This document shows, piece after piece, positions 30,567 to 37,078 of a DNA stretch of 37,078 nucleotides. Position numbers and translations under genes: made by a program. Origin of the DNA: Collinsella sp. (GTDB lineage: Bacteria; Actinomycetota; Coriobacteriia; Coriobacteriales; Coriobacteriaceae); NCBI GenBank assembly GCA_019414565.1, contig DXLU01000035.1:1-37078 (forward strand). Reading direction: 5' to 3'. The notes under the pieces are model-generated. The model was not told the origin of the DNA. It ran no database searches and saw nothing but the letters and a program-made list of their open reading frames with translations. The first letter of the stretch is position 1, and the number at the start of each line of letters is the position of its first letter.

Positions 30567-32078
30567 TTAGTAGCTATCGTACGAATAGTCGGTAGAATCG
30601 GTGGGCGTCTGGCCGTCAGTTGCGGTATCGGCGCCATCCGTGGACTGGGCATCGGTGCCGTCGGTGGTGTCGGTACCATCGGTGGTGTCGGTACCATCAG
30701 AACTTTCACCATTCTCGGAACCAGTCGTCTCCTTCTTGGGAACGGTGATCGTCACACGCGCCACGCCCGAGGTCTTGGTATCGTAACGGACCTTTTCGCC
30801 GTTCTTGGTAACGGTGACATCGGAAGGCTTGGACGTGGTGATCTCGATCGAGGACTCAGGCGTGTACTCCTGCTCAAAGGGGCCAGTCGCCTGGGCGCCA
30901 TAGACCGACTTGCCATCGACCTTGACCTCAATCCAGGCGGTCTTTCCCTTGGCAACGGAGACCTTGACCTTCGTTACCTCGTTTTCTTCCTTTTTAGCCG
31001 TCGTCTTGGTGGCGTCCGAATCGGTCGACTCATCCGTCGCCTCATCGGTGTCCTCATCCTCGTCGACCGTTTCGGTCTTCTTAGAGGACTTCTTGGGCGT
31101 CGTCTTGGTAGCAGTGGGCGTCTCGGGCGTGGTCTCGGGCGTCGAAGATGCGCAGCCGCGCAGAAGTACCACGATGAGCACGATCAGCAGCAACGCCACG
31201 GCACCGATGCCGGCGTAGACGATACGCGGATCGAGACCGTTGTTTTGAGGAGTACGGGAACCGCCGCGTCCACGACTGGAACTGCTGCGGCCGCCTCCCT
31301 GAGGCATACGACCACGATTGCTGTCGGAACGGCCGCGATAGCCACCCTGGCCCTGAAGGCTGCGCTGACCCGAGCGGGGCGCAAGTTCACCGCGGCCTTG
31401 ATAGCCACGCTGGCACGCACGTGGAGCCGAAGAGCGCTGGCCATACGGCTGTGATTGAGAGCGAAGACGCGGCGTCACCTGCGTGGCATCGGCGTCCGCA
31501 TAGCCACTGCGAGAACGTCCGGTGGAGATACCACGGTGACCGCGATCGGAATAGCCGCCGTCGCCGTAGCCGGCACGAGGGTCACGCGCCACGCCGCGGG
31601 CAGCGGGAAGTGCACGGTCCTCGGGCATCGGCGTACTGCGGAACCGGTCACGCTGTGAGCGAATCTCCTCGCCCGAACCCGTCTCGGTAATATAGCCAGC
31701 CTGCTGCGGACGCTGACCATAACGCGTTGAGCGACCACCCTGAACCATCAAGAAGCGCCCATTATCCACCGAGGAACGTGAATTGACATAGCCGGCGGCG
31801 TCCTGAAAACGACCGCCCTGCTGCGACGTCTCGCGCTCGTATGCCATCAGCTCGTCAAAGTAGGCATTGACGACCTCGCGCGGATTGAGGCCCAAAAAGC
31901 GAGCATAGCTCGAAATCATGCCCTGCGCATAGCCGCGCGGCGGCATCGAAGCAAAGTTACCGGTCTCGAAAAACTCGATGATCTGCGGCCTGATTTTGAT
32001 GGTGTTGGCGACCTGCTGAATGGAAAGGCCCATTCGGCGACGCTGCTCGAGCAGCATGTCACCAAAGCGTGCAGCCAT
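30567..32078 (-). CDS. RodZ-like helix-turn-helix membrane protein with long Arg/Gly-rich linker
   Basis: A 503-residue bitopic membrane protein. Residues 4-75 form the HTH_25 domain of RodZ (MLLEQRRRMGLSIQQVANTI, then PRGYAQGMISSYARFLGLNP). Residues 80-280 are disordered and rich in Arg, Gly, Ser and Gln. A membrane helix (about 286-307) is followed by an acidic Thr-rich spacer and an extracytoplasmic DUF4115-like beta domain (about 373-450). The tail is Thr/Asp/Gly-rich; part is encoded by an exact 18-base tandem duplication (30663-30680 and 30681-30698). RodZ links cell-shape cytoskeleton to the envelope; the RG-rich part is unusual. Start overlaps the ftsK stop (TGATG). Confidence 0.85.
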   Translation of the reverse strand: MAARFGDMLLEQRRRMGLSIQQVANTIKIRPQIIEFFETGNFASMPPRGYAQGMISSYARFLGLNPREVVNAYFDELMAYERETSQQGGRFQDAAGYVNSRSSVDNGRFLMVQGGRSTRYGQRPQQAGYITETGSGEEIRSQRDRFRSTPMPEDRALPAARGVARDPRAGYGDGGYSDRGHRGISTGRSRSGYADADATQVTPRLRSQSQPYGQRSSAPRACQRGYQGRGELAPRSGQRSLQGQGGYRGRSDSNRGRMPQGGGRSSSSRGRGGSRTPQNNGLDPRIVYAGIGAVALLLIVLIVVLLRGCASSTPETTPETPTATKTTPKKSSKKTETVDEDEDTDEATDESTDSDATKTTAKKEENEVTKVKVSVAKGKTAWIEVKVDGKSVYGAQATGPFEQEYTPESSIEITTSKPSDVTVTKNGEKVRYDTKTSGVARVTITVPKKETTGSENGESSDGTDTTDGTDTTDGTDAQSTDGADTATDGQTPTDSTDYSYDSY

Positions 32079-34855
32079 CAGAATCCTCCAAACTCACGAT
32101 CTTCACGTGCCATCTCGGCGTCGACAGATTCCAGCGCGGCAAGCCCCTCCTCGTCCAACAGGACCTCGCGCGGCTTGGAACCGTCGGGCGGGCCGACGAC
32201 ACCCTTTTCTTCCAGCATGTCCATAATACGCCCGGCACGCGCATAGCCAACCTTCAGACGACGTTGCAGGCCAGATGTGGAGCCAAGCTGCGATTCCACC
32301 ACAATATGGGCGGCTTCCCAAATGAGCGGATCATCGTCTTGCGGCTCGGCTACTCCGGTGCGGACAATGCCGCCGCCACCAGCCATGGACATGGAAGCGG
32401 GCGCCACGGCGGACAGAATCTCCTCGTGGTAGTCGGGCTCACTCTGCGACTTGACGAACTCGACAATCTCGTTGATCTCATCATCCGAGACAAAGCAGCC
32501 CTGGATACGGCGGGGCTTGCCCCAGTCGACCTTGGAGAACAACATGTCGCCCAAACCGGTGAGCTTCTCGGCGCCCATCTGGTCGATGATGACGCGCGAG
32601 TCGATGCCCGTGGCGACGTTAAAGGCGATACGGTTGGTGATGTTGGCCTTAATGAGGCCCGTCACCACGTTGGAGCTGGGGCGCTGCGTGGCAACGATAA
32701 GGTGAATACCGGCGGCACGGCCCAGCTGTGCAATACGCACGATCGAGGCCTCGACATCCTTACCGGCGACCATCATCAGGTCAGAGAGCTCGTCAATGAT
32801 AATGACAAGGTAGGGCATCTTTTGCGGCGGATTGTCGTAATGCTCAAACTCGCCAGCAGCCTGCTTTTCGTTGTAGGTCGAGATCTTACGCACATTGAGA
32901 CGCTCGAAGACCTTCAGGCGACGCTCCATCTCGGACACAGCCCATTGCAGAGCGCTCGCGGCCTGCTTGGGCTCGGTCACCACGGGCACATAGAGATGCG
33001 GCAGACCGTTATAGCCCGCAAGCTCGACGCGCTTGGGGTCGACCATGATCAGGCGAACGTCCTCGGGAAGGGCGCGCATGAGCAAGGTCGTGATGATGGA
33101 GTTGATCATCACCGACTTACCAGAACCGGTCGTACCGGCAATCAACAGGTGAGGCATCTTGGCGAGGTCGGCGACAACCGGCGTGCCCTCGGCGTCGCGG
33201 CCGATGGCGAGCTCGAGCGGACCGCCCTTCACATAGGGCAGCACGTCGCCCAGATTGACGTTCTGGCGCTTGCGGTTGGGAATCTCGATACCAACGAGAG
33301 AGGTGCCGGGGATCGGGGCAAAGATACGAACCGACTGGGCGGCGAGCGAAAGCGCAATATCGTCCTCGAGGCTCGAAATCTTGCTCACGCGCTCGCCCTC
33401 GCCAGGTTGCAGCTTAAAGGTCGTCACCGTGGGGCCGGCGATCCAGCCGACCACGCGGGCACTGCGGCCAAACTCAAGCAAGGTGGATTGCAGTGACTCA
33501 GCGGTCTGCTCCAGCTCCTTATCCGAAGACGCGGCAGAAGCCGACTGCGGGTTGGCATGTAGGATTTCGAGCGGCGGAAGCTTGAGGCCGTCCTCTTCTT
33601 CGCCCTCGTTATCTGCGGCGCCGCCGTCCGCTCCCCCATCACGAGCCGCAGCCGATTCGACAGCACTCGTGGCAGGCGCATCGGCAACCTTGGGATGCTT
33701 TAAGAAGTCGGGAATCTGAGGTGCGGCCGAAACAGGGTTCACGGCAAACGGCGGCTCGGACTCGTCAACCTTGTCCGGATCGTCCTCCATCGAAAGCTGT
33801 CCGGTGACCTGGCCGCGCTTTGCATGGCGACGCGGCAGCAAAGTTGTCTTTGCGGTCTCAATCGGAACCTCGTCGTCCTCGTCATCGCCCTCGGTGAGCT
33901 CAATCTCGCTATCGGACCAAGACGGGTCGGGCTCACTCGTATTGAGCTTGGGAACCGTCTTGCCCTTCTTGGCATGACGGCGCGGCAGCAGCGTGGTCTT
34001 GGCCCGCTCGGCTTCAACCGACTCGGATACGTCGACAAACGGGTCATCGTCCTCGTCGTCATCCAAAACCGGGTCGACATCGCCACCCATGACCGTGGTC
34101 ACCGCGGCGTCAGTCCCCTTCTGGCGCAAAATGCTCAGGTGCGGACGAGCGACGCCGGGAACAGACAGGGCCTCTTCATCGCCCCACGGGCTCGCATTGA
34201 CATCGGCACGTCGACGCTCGGCAAAATCGGCAGCGCGATCGCGTGCGGAGCGCAAAACGCCACCCACCGAAAAGCCGATAATGACCAAACCAACGACGAC
34301 AAGCCCCAGCAAGACAACCATGGCGATAGGTTTACCCAAGGCGTTTTGCAAGGCACTTGCGATAAAGGCGCCAATGTAGCCGCCCGACACGGAAAGGTTC
34401 TGCGGCGTAAACATAAGGTCGCACGAATCGCTCGTGCCCGGCACCATCAGCGAAAGAATGGAGACGACGGCGATAAAGACCAAGGCGCCGCCCGCAACAG
34501 AGCGCACGTTGAGCGGCGAGTCCTCACCCAAAAAGAGCGTGGCGGCAAACAGCAAGATGACGATCGGCAGCACGTAGGCGCCCAGACCAAAGCCCAGGTG
34601 GTAGAAACCGGCAACCGCAGCCGTCACGGGCGCTGTTGCCGGAGAGATCACGGCAATGAAGGACGCGATCGCCAAAACGGCGATGACCACACCGGCGATA
34701 TCGCGATTGGCCGAAGGCTCGACCAGGGGCTCAAACTCATCAAACTCGGACTCGTGGCCCTTATTGGCACGCAGATGGGAACCGGCACCCTTAGCAGATG
34801 CCGGTTGGTTATTGGCCTTATTGCCTTTGGCGTTTTGTGCAGATCCGCGCGCCAA
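32078..34855 (-). CDS. ftsK: DNA translocase FtsK/SpoIIIE
   Basis: A 925-residue DNA pump that clears chromosome ends through the division septum. Four to five membrane helices lie within residues 53-197, then a long acidic linker (about 200-420), the motor with Walker A GTTGSGKS (574-581) and Walker B LVIIIDELSDLM, and a C-terminal winged-helix gamma domain (about 850-915: TSGLQRRLKVGYARAGRIMD) that reads orienting sequences. It uses a TTG start with GGAGG 6 bases upstream, one base after the rnjA stop. The linker contains AKTTLLPRRHAK twice (285-296 and 335-346), a repeat I do not know from other FtsKs. Confidence 0.96.
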   Translation of the reverse strand: MARGSAQNAKGNKANNQPASAKGAGSHLRANKGHESEFDEFEPLVEPSANRDIAGVVIAVLAIASFIAVISPATAPVTAAVAGFYHLGFGLGAYVLPIVILLFAATLFLGEDSPLNVRSVAGGALVFIAVVSILSLMVPGTSDSCDLMFTPQNLSVSGGYIGAFIASALQNALGKPIAMVVLLGLVVVGLVIIGFSVGGVLRSARDRAADFAERRRADVNASPWGDEEALSVPGVARPHLSILRQKGTDAAVTTVMGGDVDPVLDDDEDDDPFVDVSESVEAERAKTTLLPRRHAKKGKTVPKLNTSEPDPSWSDSEIELTEGDDEDDEVPIETAKTTLLPRRHAKRGQVTGQLSMEDDPDKVDESEPPFAVNPVSAAPQIPDFLKHPKVADAPATSAVESAAARDGGADGGAADNEGEEEDGLKLPPLEILHANPQSASAASSDKELEQTAESLQSTLLEFGRSARVVGWIAGPTVTTFKLQPGEGERVSKISSLEDDIALSLAAQSVRIFAPIPGTSLVGIEIPNRKRQNVNLGDVLPYVKGGPLELAIGRDAEGTPVVADLAKMPHLLIAGTTGSGKSVMINSIITTLLMRALPEDVRLIMVDPKRVELAGYNGLPHLYVPVVTEPKQAASALQWAVSEMERRLKVFERLNVRKISTYNEKQAAGEFEHYDNPPQKMPYLVIIIDELSDLMMVAGKDVEASIVRIAQLGRAAGIHLIVATQRPSSNVVTGLIKANITNRIAFNVATGIDSRVIIDQMGAEKLTGLGDMLFSKVDWGKPRRIQGCFVSDDEINEIVEFVKSQSEPDYHEEILSAVAPASMSMAGGGGIVRTGVAEPQDDDPLIWEAAHIVVESQLGSTSGLQRRLKVGYARAGRIMDMLEEKGVVGPPDGSKPREVLLDEEGLAALESVDAEMAREDREFGGF

Positions 34856-34856
34856 A

Positions 34857-36527
34857 CTAAACCTCCATGACGACCGGGATGATCATCGGACGGGTGCGCG
34901 TACGGCTCCAGATAAAGTTAGAGAGCGAATCGCGCACGGCCTTGCGAATGGCATCGGAACCGCTGCTGGTAAAGCTAAACTTACCCTTCTCGATCGTCTT
35001 CATAATGGACGCGGAGGCATCCTCGGAGAACTGGTCGTCGATGGCAAACGAGACGCCGCGGCCCGAGAACTCGATGGCCTCGATCTTCTTGTGTTTGAGG
35101 GAGACGATGGCAACGGCCGTGACCATACCGTCGTTGGCGAGCTTCTGGCGATCGCGCAGGACGATGGGGTCGGTATCGCCGATACGCAGGCCGTCGACGT
35201 AAACGACACCGGACTCGACGGGCGTACCGCGCTTGACGATACCACCGCGCATCTCGAGCGTGTCGCCGTTATCGAGGATAAAGATATGATCGTCCTTGAT
35301 GCCCATCTTGCGGGCCAGCTGCGCATGGGCGCGCAGATGCACGGCCTCACCGTGAACCGGCATAAAGTACGTGGGCTTGGCCATGGCCATCAGGAGCTTG
35401 AGCTCCTCCTGGCTACCGTGACCCGAGACGTGGACGAGAGCGCGGTTCTTATCCCACACGTCGCAGCCGAGCTTGGCCAGGCTGTTGACGACCTGCTGGA
35501 CGGCCTTCTCGTTGCCAGGAACAGGAGTTGCCGAAAGGATAACGGTATCGCCCTCGTGGATGGAGAGCGTCTTGTGCTCGCCATTGGCCATGCGGGACAG
35601 GGCCGACAGCGGCTCGCCCTGCGAACCGGTGCACATGACGACAATCTTATCGTCGGGCAGGTTATCGATATCGAAGGCATCGATGATATCGGCGTCATCG
35701 ATGTTGAGGTAGCCCAGCTCACGCGCCACGCGGGTGTTCGTGAGCATGGAGCGACCGGTCACAACGACCTTACGGCCGCACTTGCGGGCGGCATCGCAGA
35801 TCTGCTGCAGACGATGGATGTGGCTCGAGAACGACGCGACGAACACGCGACCCGGGGCGTTCTTGATGGCGTGCAACAGGTTGGGACCAACCTCGGCCTC
35901 GGACTTGGTAAAGCCGGGAACCGTGGCATTGGTGGAGTCGGAAAGCAGCAGGTCGATGCCCTGCTTGGCAAAGCGGCTGATAGCGGCATAGTCGGGCGTA
36001 ACGCCATCGATGGGCGTCTGGTCGAGCTTAAAGTCGCCGGTGTGCATAACGGTGCCCTGATTGGTGCGGATGAACACGCCCAGAGCGCCGGGGATGGAGT
36101 GCGTCATCGAGAAGAAGTCGAGCGAGATGCCGCCGAGGTTGACATGGCTGCCGCCCTTGACCTCGCGGAACTTGGGTGCGCGGATGCGGAACTCAGAAAG
36201 CTTGCCCTCGATAAAGCCAAGCGTCAGCTTGCTCGAGAAGATGGGCACCTTGTTGTTGAGGTCCTGCAGCAGGTACGGAAGCGAACCGGTGTGGTCCTCG
36301 TGGCCGTGAGTAACGATGATACCGCGGAGCTTCTCCTCGTTCTCCAGAACATAGGTGTAGTCGGGAAGCACCAGGTCGATACCGGGCTGGGAGTCATCCG
36401 GGAACATAAGACCGGCGTCGACGAGCACCATGTCGTCGCCGCACTCGAAGACCGTCATGTTCTTGCCGATGCCATCAAGGCCGCCGAGCGGGATGATCTT
36501 CAAGGGAGATGATTTTTTAGCTGCCAT
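34857..36527 (-). CDS. rnj: Ribonuclease J
   Basis: A 556-residue metallo-beta-lactamase/beta-CASP ribonuclease with 5'-exonuclease and endonuclease activity on mRNA and rRNA. The zinc-binding HGHEDH motif is at 74-79 (H74, H76, D78, H79), HTGDFKLD follows near 162-169, and the C-terminal histidine motif is HVSGHGSQEEL. The C-terminal domain (about 455-556) is complete. It starts the ftsK-rodZ operon, whose members almost overlap. The spacing of the ribosome binding site AAAGGA to the ATG is long. With RNase Y in the same window, the principal mRNA-decay enzymes of this lineage are clustered. Confidence 0.96.
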   Translation of the reverse strand: MAAKKSSPLKIIPLGGLDGIGKNMTVFECGDDMVLVDAGLMFPDDSQPGIDLVLPDYTYVLENEEKLRGIIVTHGHEDHTGSLPYLLQDLNNKVPIFSSKLTLGFIEGKLSEFRIRAPKFREVKGGSHVNLGGISLDFFSMTHSIPGALGVFIRTNQGTVMHTGDFKLDQTPIDGVTPDYAAISRFAKQGIDLLLSDSTNATVPGFTKSEAEVGPNLLHAIKNAPGRVFVASFSSHIHRLQQICDAARKCGRKVVVTGRSMLTNTRVARELGYLNIDDADIIDAFDIDNLPDDKIVVMCTGSQGEPLSALSRMANGEHKTLSIHEGDTVILSATPVPGNEKAVQQVVNSLAKLGCDVWDKNRALVHVSGHGSQEELKLLMAMAKPTYFMPVHGEAVHLRAHAQLARKMGIKDDHIFILDNGDTLEMRGGIVKRGTPVESGVVYVDGLRIGDTDPIVLRDRQKLANDGMVTAVAIVSLKHKKIEAIEFSGRGVSFAIDDQFSEDASASIMKTIEKGKFSFTSSGSDAIRKAVRDSLSNFIWSRTRTRPMIIPVVMEV

Positions 36528-36715
36528 AGGTTAGTGTGGTTTCCTTTCTTCGAAACGGGTCTGGAACAACCGACGGGGCGCTTCTGGCAAACCGACCGTC
36601 GGGAACGTACAAACATGCATCACAGAGTCGATGCAGTAACCACAGTATGATACCCATTTGCACAACAACAGACCACCCATGCATCAAAGCCCCATCTGAA
36701 CCCGTCTATCCCGCC
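36528..36715. other. rnjA upstream region
   Basis: About 190 bases lie between the rnjA start and the first family-B palindrome. No gene is supported here. I could not fix a convincing promoter; an AT-richer segment around 36600-36670 is the likely place. Confidence 0.3.
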
Positions 36716-36856
36716 GGTCTGGTCTCAGCGGGCCCGGCACGGGCTAAGTTTCCTGCTCTACAGTCCTGCGCAAGACGGAAAGCACATTAAGTGCTTTCCT
36801 TTGCGTGCGGAACTCGCGATAAACTTAGCCCGTGCCGGGCCCGCTGAGACCAGACC
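36716..36856. repeat. Palindromic element B1: 36-bp arms around a conserved core
   Basis: Arms 36716-36751 and 36821-36856 are perfect reverse complements over 36 bp. The 69-base core (36752-36820) contains a nested 9-bp stem, GGAAAGCAC (36777-36785) with GTGCTTTCC (36791-36799). Read on the minus strand the core matches element B2 at 37024-37078. Apart from the inner end of the arms (CGGG then a TAA and AGTTT pattern) the arm sequences differ. Confidence 0.85.
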
Positions 36857-36991
36857 TGACAAAAAGGGACAGGTTTATTTTGGTCGGTTTTATCTGGGGA
36901 AATGTCGCACATGCGATTATCTAAAGATCTGAATTCAGATAGCTGAATAGACTGTCTAACAAAATCGCAACCCGCACCAACCAGCCCTTTT
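36857..36991. other. Spacer between the two family-B elements
   Basis: No gene seen. It contains a 14-bp palindrome, ATCTGAATTCAGAT, at 36927-36940. Confidence 0.35.
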
Positions 36992-37078
36992 GCTATTCCC
37001 GGCGGGGTCCGCGGGTAAAGTTTATCGCGAGTTCCGCACGAGCCGGAGAGCACTTAATGTGCTCTCCGTGCGAGCAGG
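36992..37078. repeat. Palindromic element B2, cut by the window end
   Basis: The left arm is taken to end at 37023 (GGGTAAAGTTT); its outer limit near 36992 is a guess. The core 37024-37078 matches the minus-strand core of B1, including the start ATCGCGAGTTCCGCACG and the end GAGCAGG. Its inner stem is GGAGAGCAC (37045-37053) with GTGCTCTCC (37059-37067). The A-to-G change relative to B1 is compensated by T-to-C in the partner strand. The right arm should begin right after the last base of the window. Confidence 0.75.

Noticed and set aside
27529..30570. A 1013-codon open frame on the plus strand
   Set aside because: It lies antisense to cinA, pgsA, rimO and yajQ, which have clear family motifs and ribosome binding sites. 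Its translation is His/Gly/Leu-rich without domains, as expected from a high-GC shadow frame.
34656..36512. A 618-codon plus-strand frame opposite rnjA
   Set aside because: Shadow of the RNase J coding sequence; composition follows the codon pattern of the real gene.
1..37078. tRNA, rRNA or intact transposase genes
   Set aside because: No cloverleaf-like segments, rRNA conserved stretches or transposase frames with catalytic motifs were found on reading both strands, though short divergent remnants could be missed by eye.

Overview
The window looks like a chromosomal segment of a Coriobacteriia member (Actinomycetota), most like Collinsella. This is inferred from moderately high GC, the mixture of actinobacterial neighbourhoods (PgsA2-like / GarA-like FHA / FtsR-like MerR) with a Firmicutes-style DNA-repair cluster (FtsK, RodZ, PgsA, CinA, RecA, RNase Y, SpoVS, MiaB), and the combination of RNase J and RNase Y. 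No rRNA, tRNA, CRISPR array or intact insertion sequence was seen.

Layout. 1-1664 is gene-poor DNA with short palindromes, an operator-like cluster of 10-bp repeats and a probable protein-tail remnant. 1665-1859 is a small ribbon-helix-helix antitoxin-like gene without a toxin. 1872-6708 (minus) is a compact, very GC-rich operon: a LanFEG-type peptide-antibiotic ABC exporter (ATPase and two permeases), a YxeA-like secreted protein, an OmpR-type response regulator and a histidine kinase. It resembles a lantibiotic/antimicrobial-peptide resistance module and is probably acquired. 7105-9763 (plus) carries a CDP-alcohol phosphatidyltransferase, a GarA-like FHA protein, an FtsR-like MerR regulator and adenine phosphoribosyltransferase. 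These are followed by a secreted NlpC/P60 hydrolase and a DegV protein. Then come a minus-strand DUF1836 regulator and trxB, and a plus-strand diacylglycerol glycosyltransferase.

From 15546 to the end most genes lie on the minus strand and serve DNA repair, nucleotide pools, RNA processing and envelope growth. They are dut-nrdR, a LexA-controlled LysM protein divergent from lexA (with a coupled membrane acyltransferase), hflX-miaA-miaB, spoVS, a MutL-like GHKL ATPase, rny, recX-recA, and cinA-pgsA-rimO-yajQ-rodZ-ftsK-rnjA. SOS control is visible: three GAAC-N4-GTTC boxes, spaced exactly 28 bp apart, lie between lexA and the LysM gene, and another sits inside the recA promoter spacer.

The least explained structures are two families of palindromic elements. 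Each has a long perfect inverted-repeat arm, mostly different in every copy, around a conserved central segment that carries its own compensatory stem. Family A has two copies between the glycosyltransferase and dut genes. Family B has one complete and one window-truncated copy beyond rnjA. Other leads are a MutL-like ATPase in the RNase Y/SpoVS locus, a motif shared between the degV and DUF1836 promoters, an 11-bp tandem array upstream of recA, and a hairpin enclosing the nrdR start codon.
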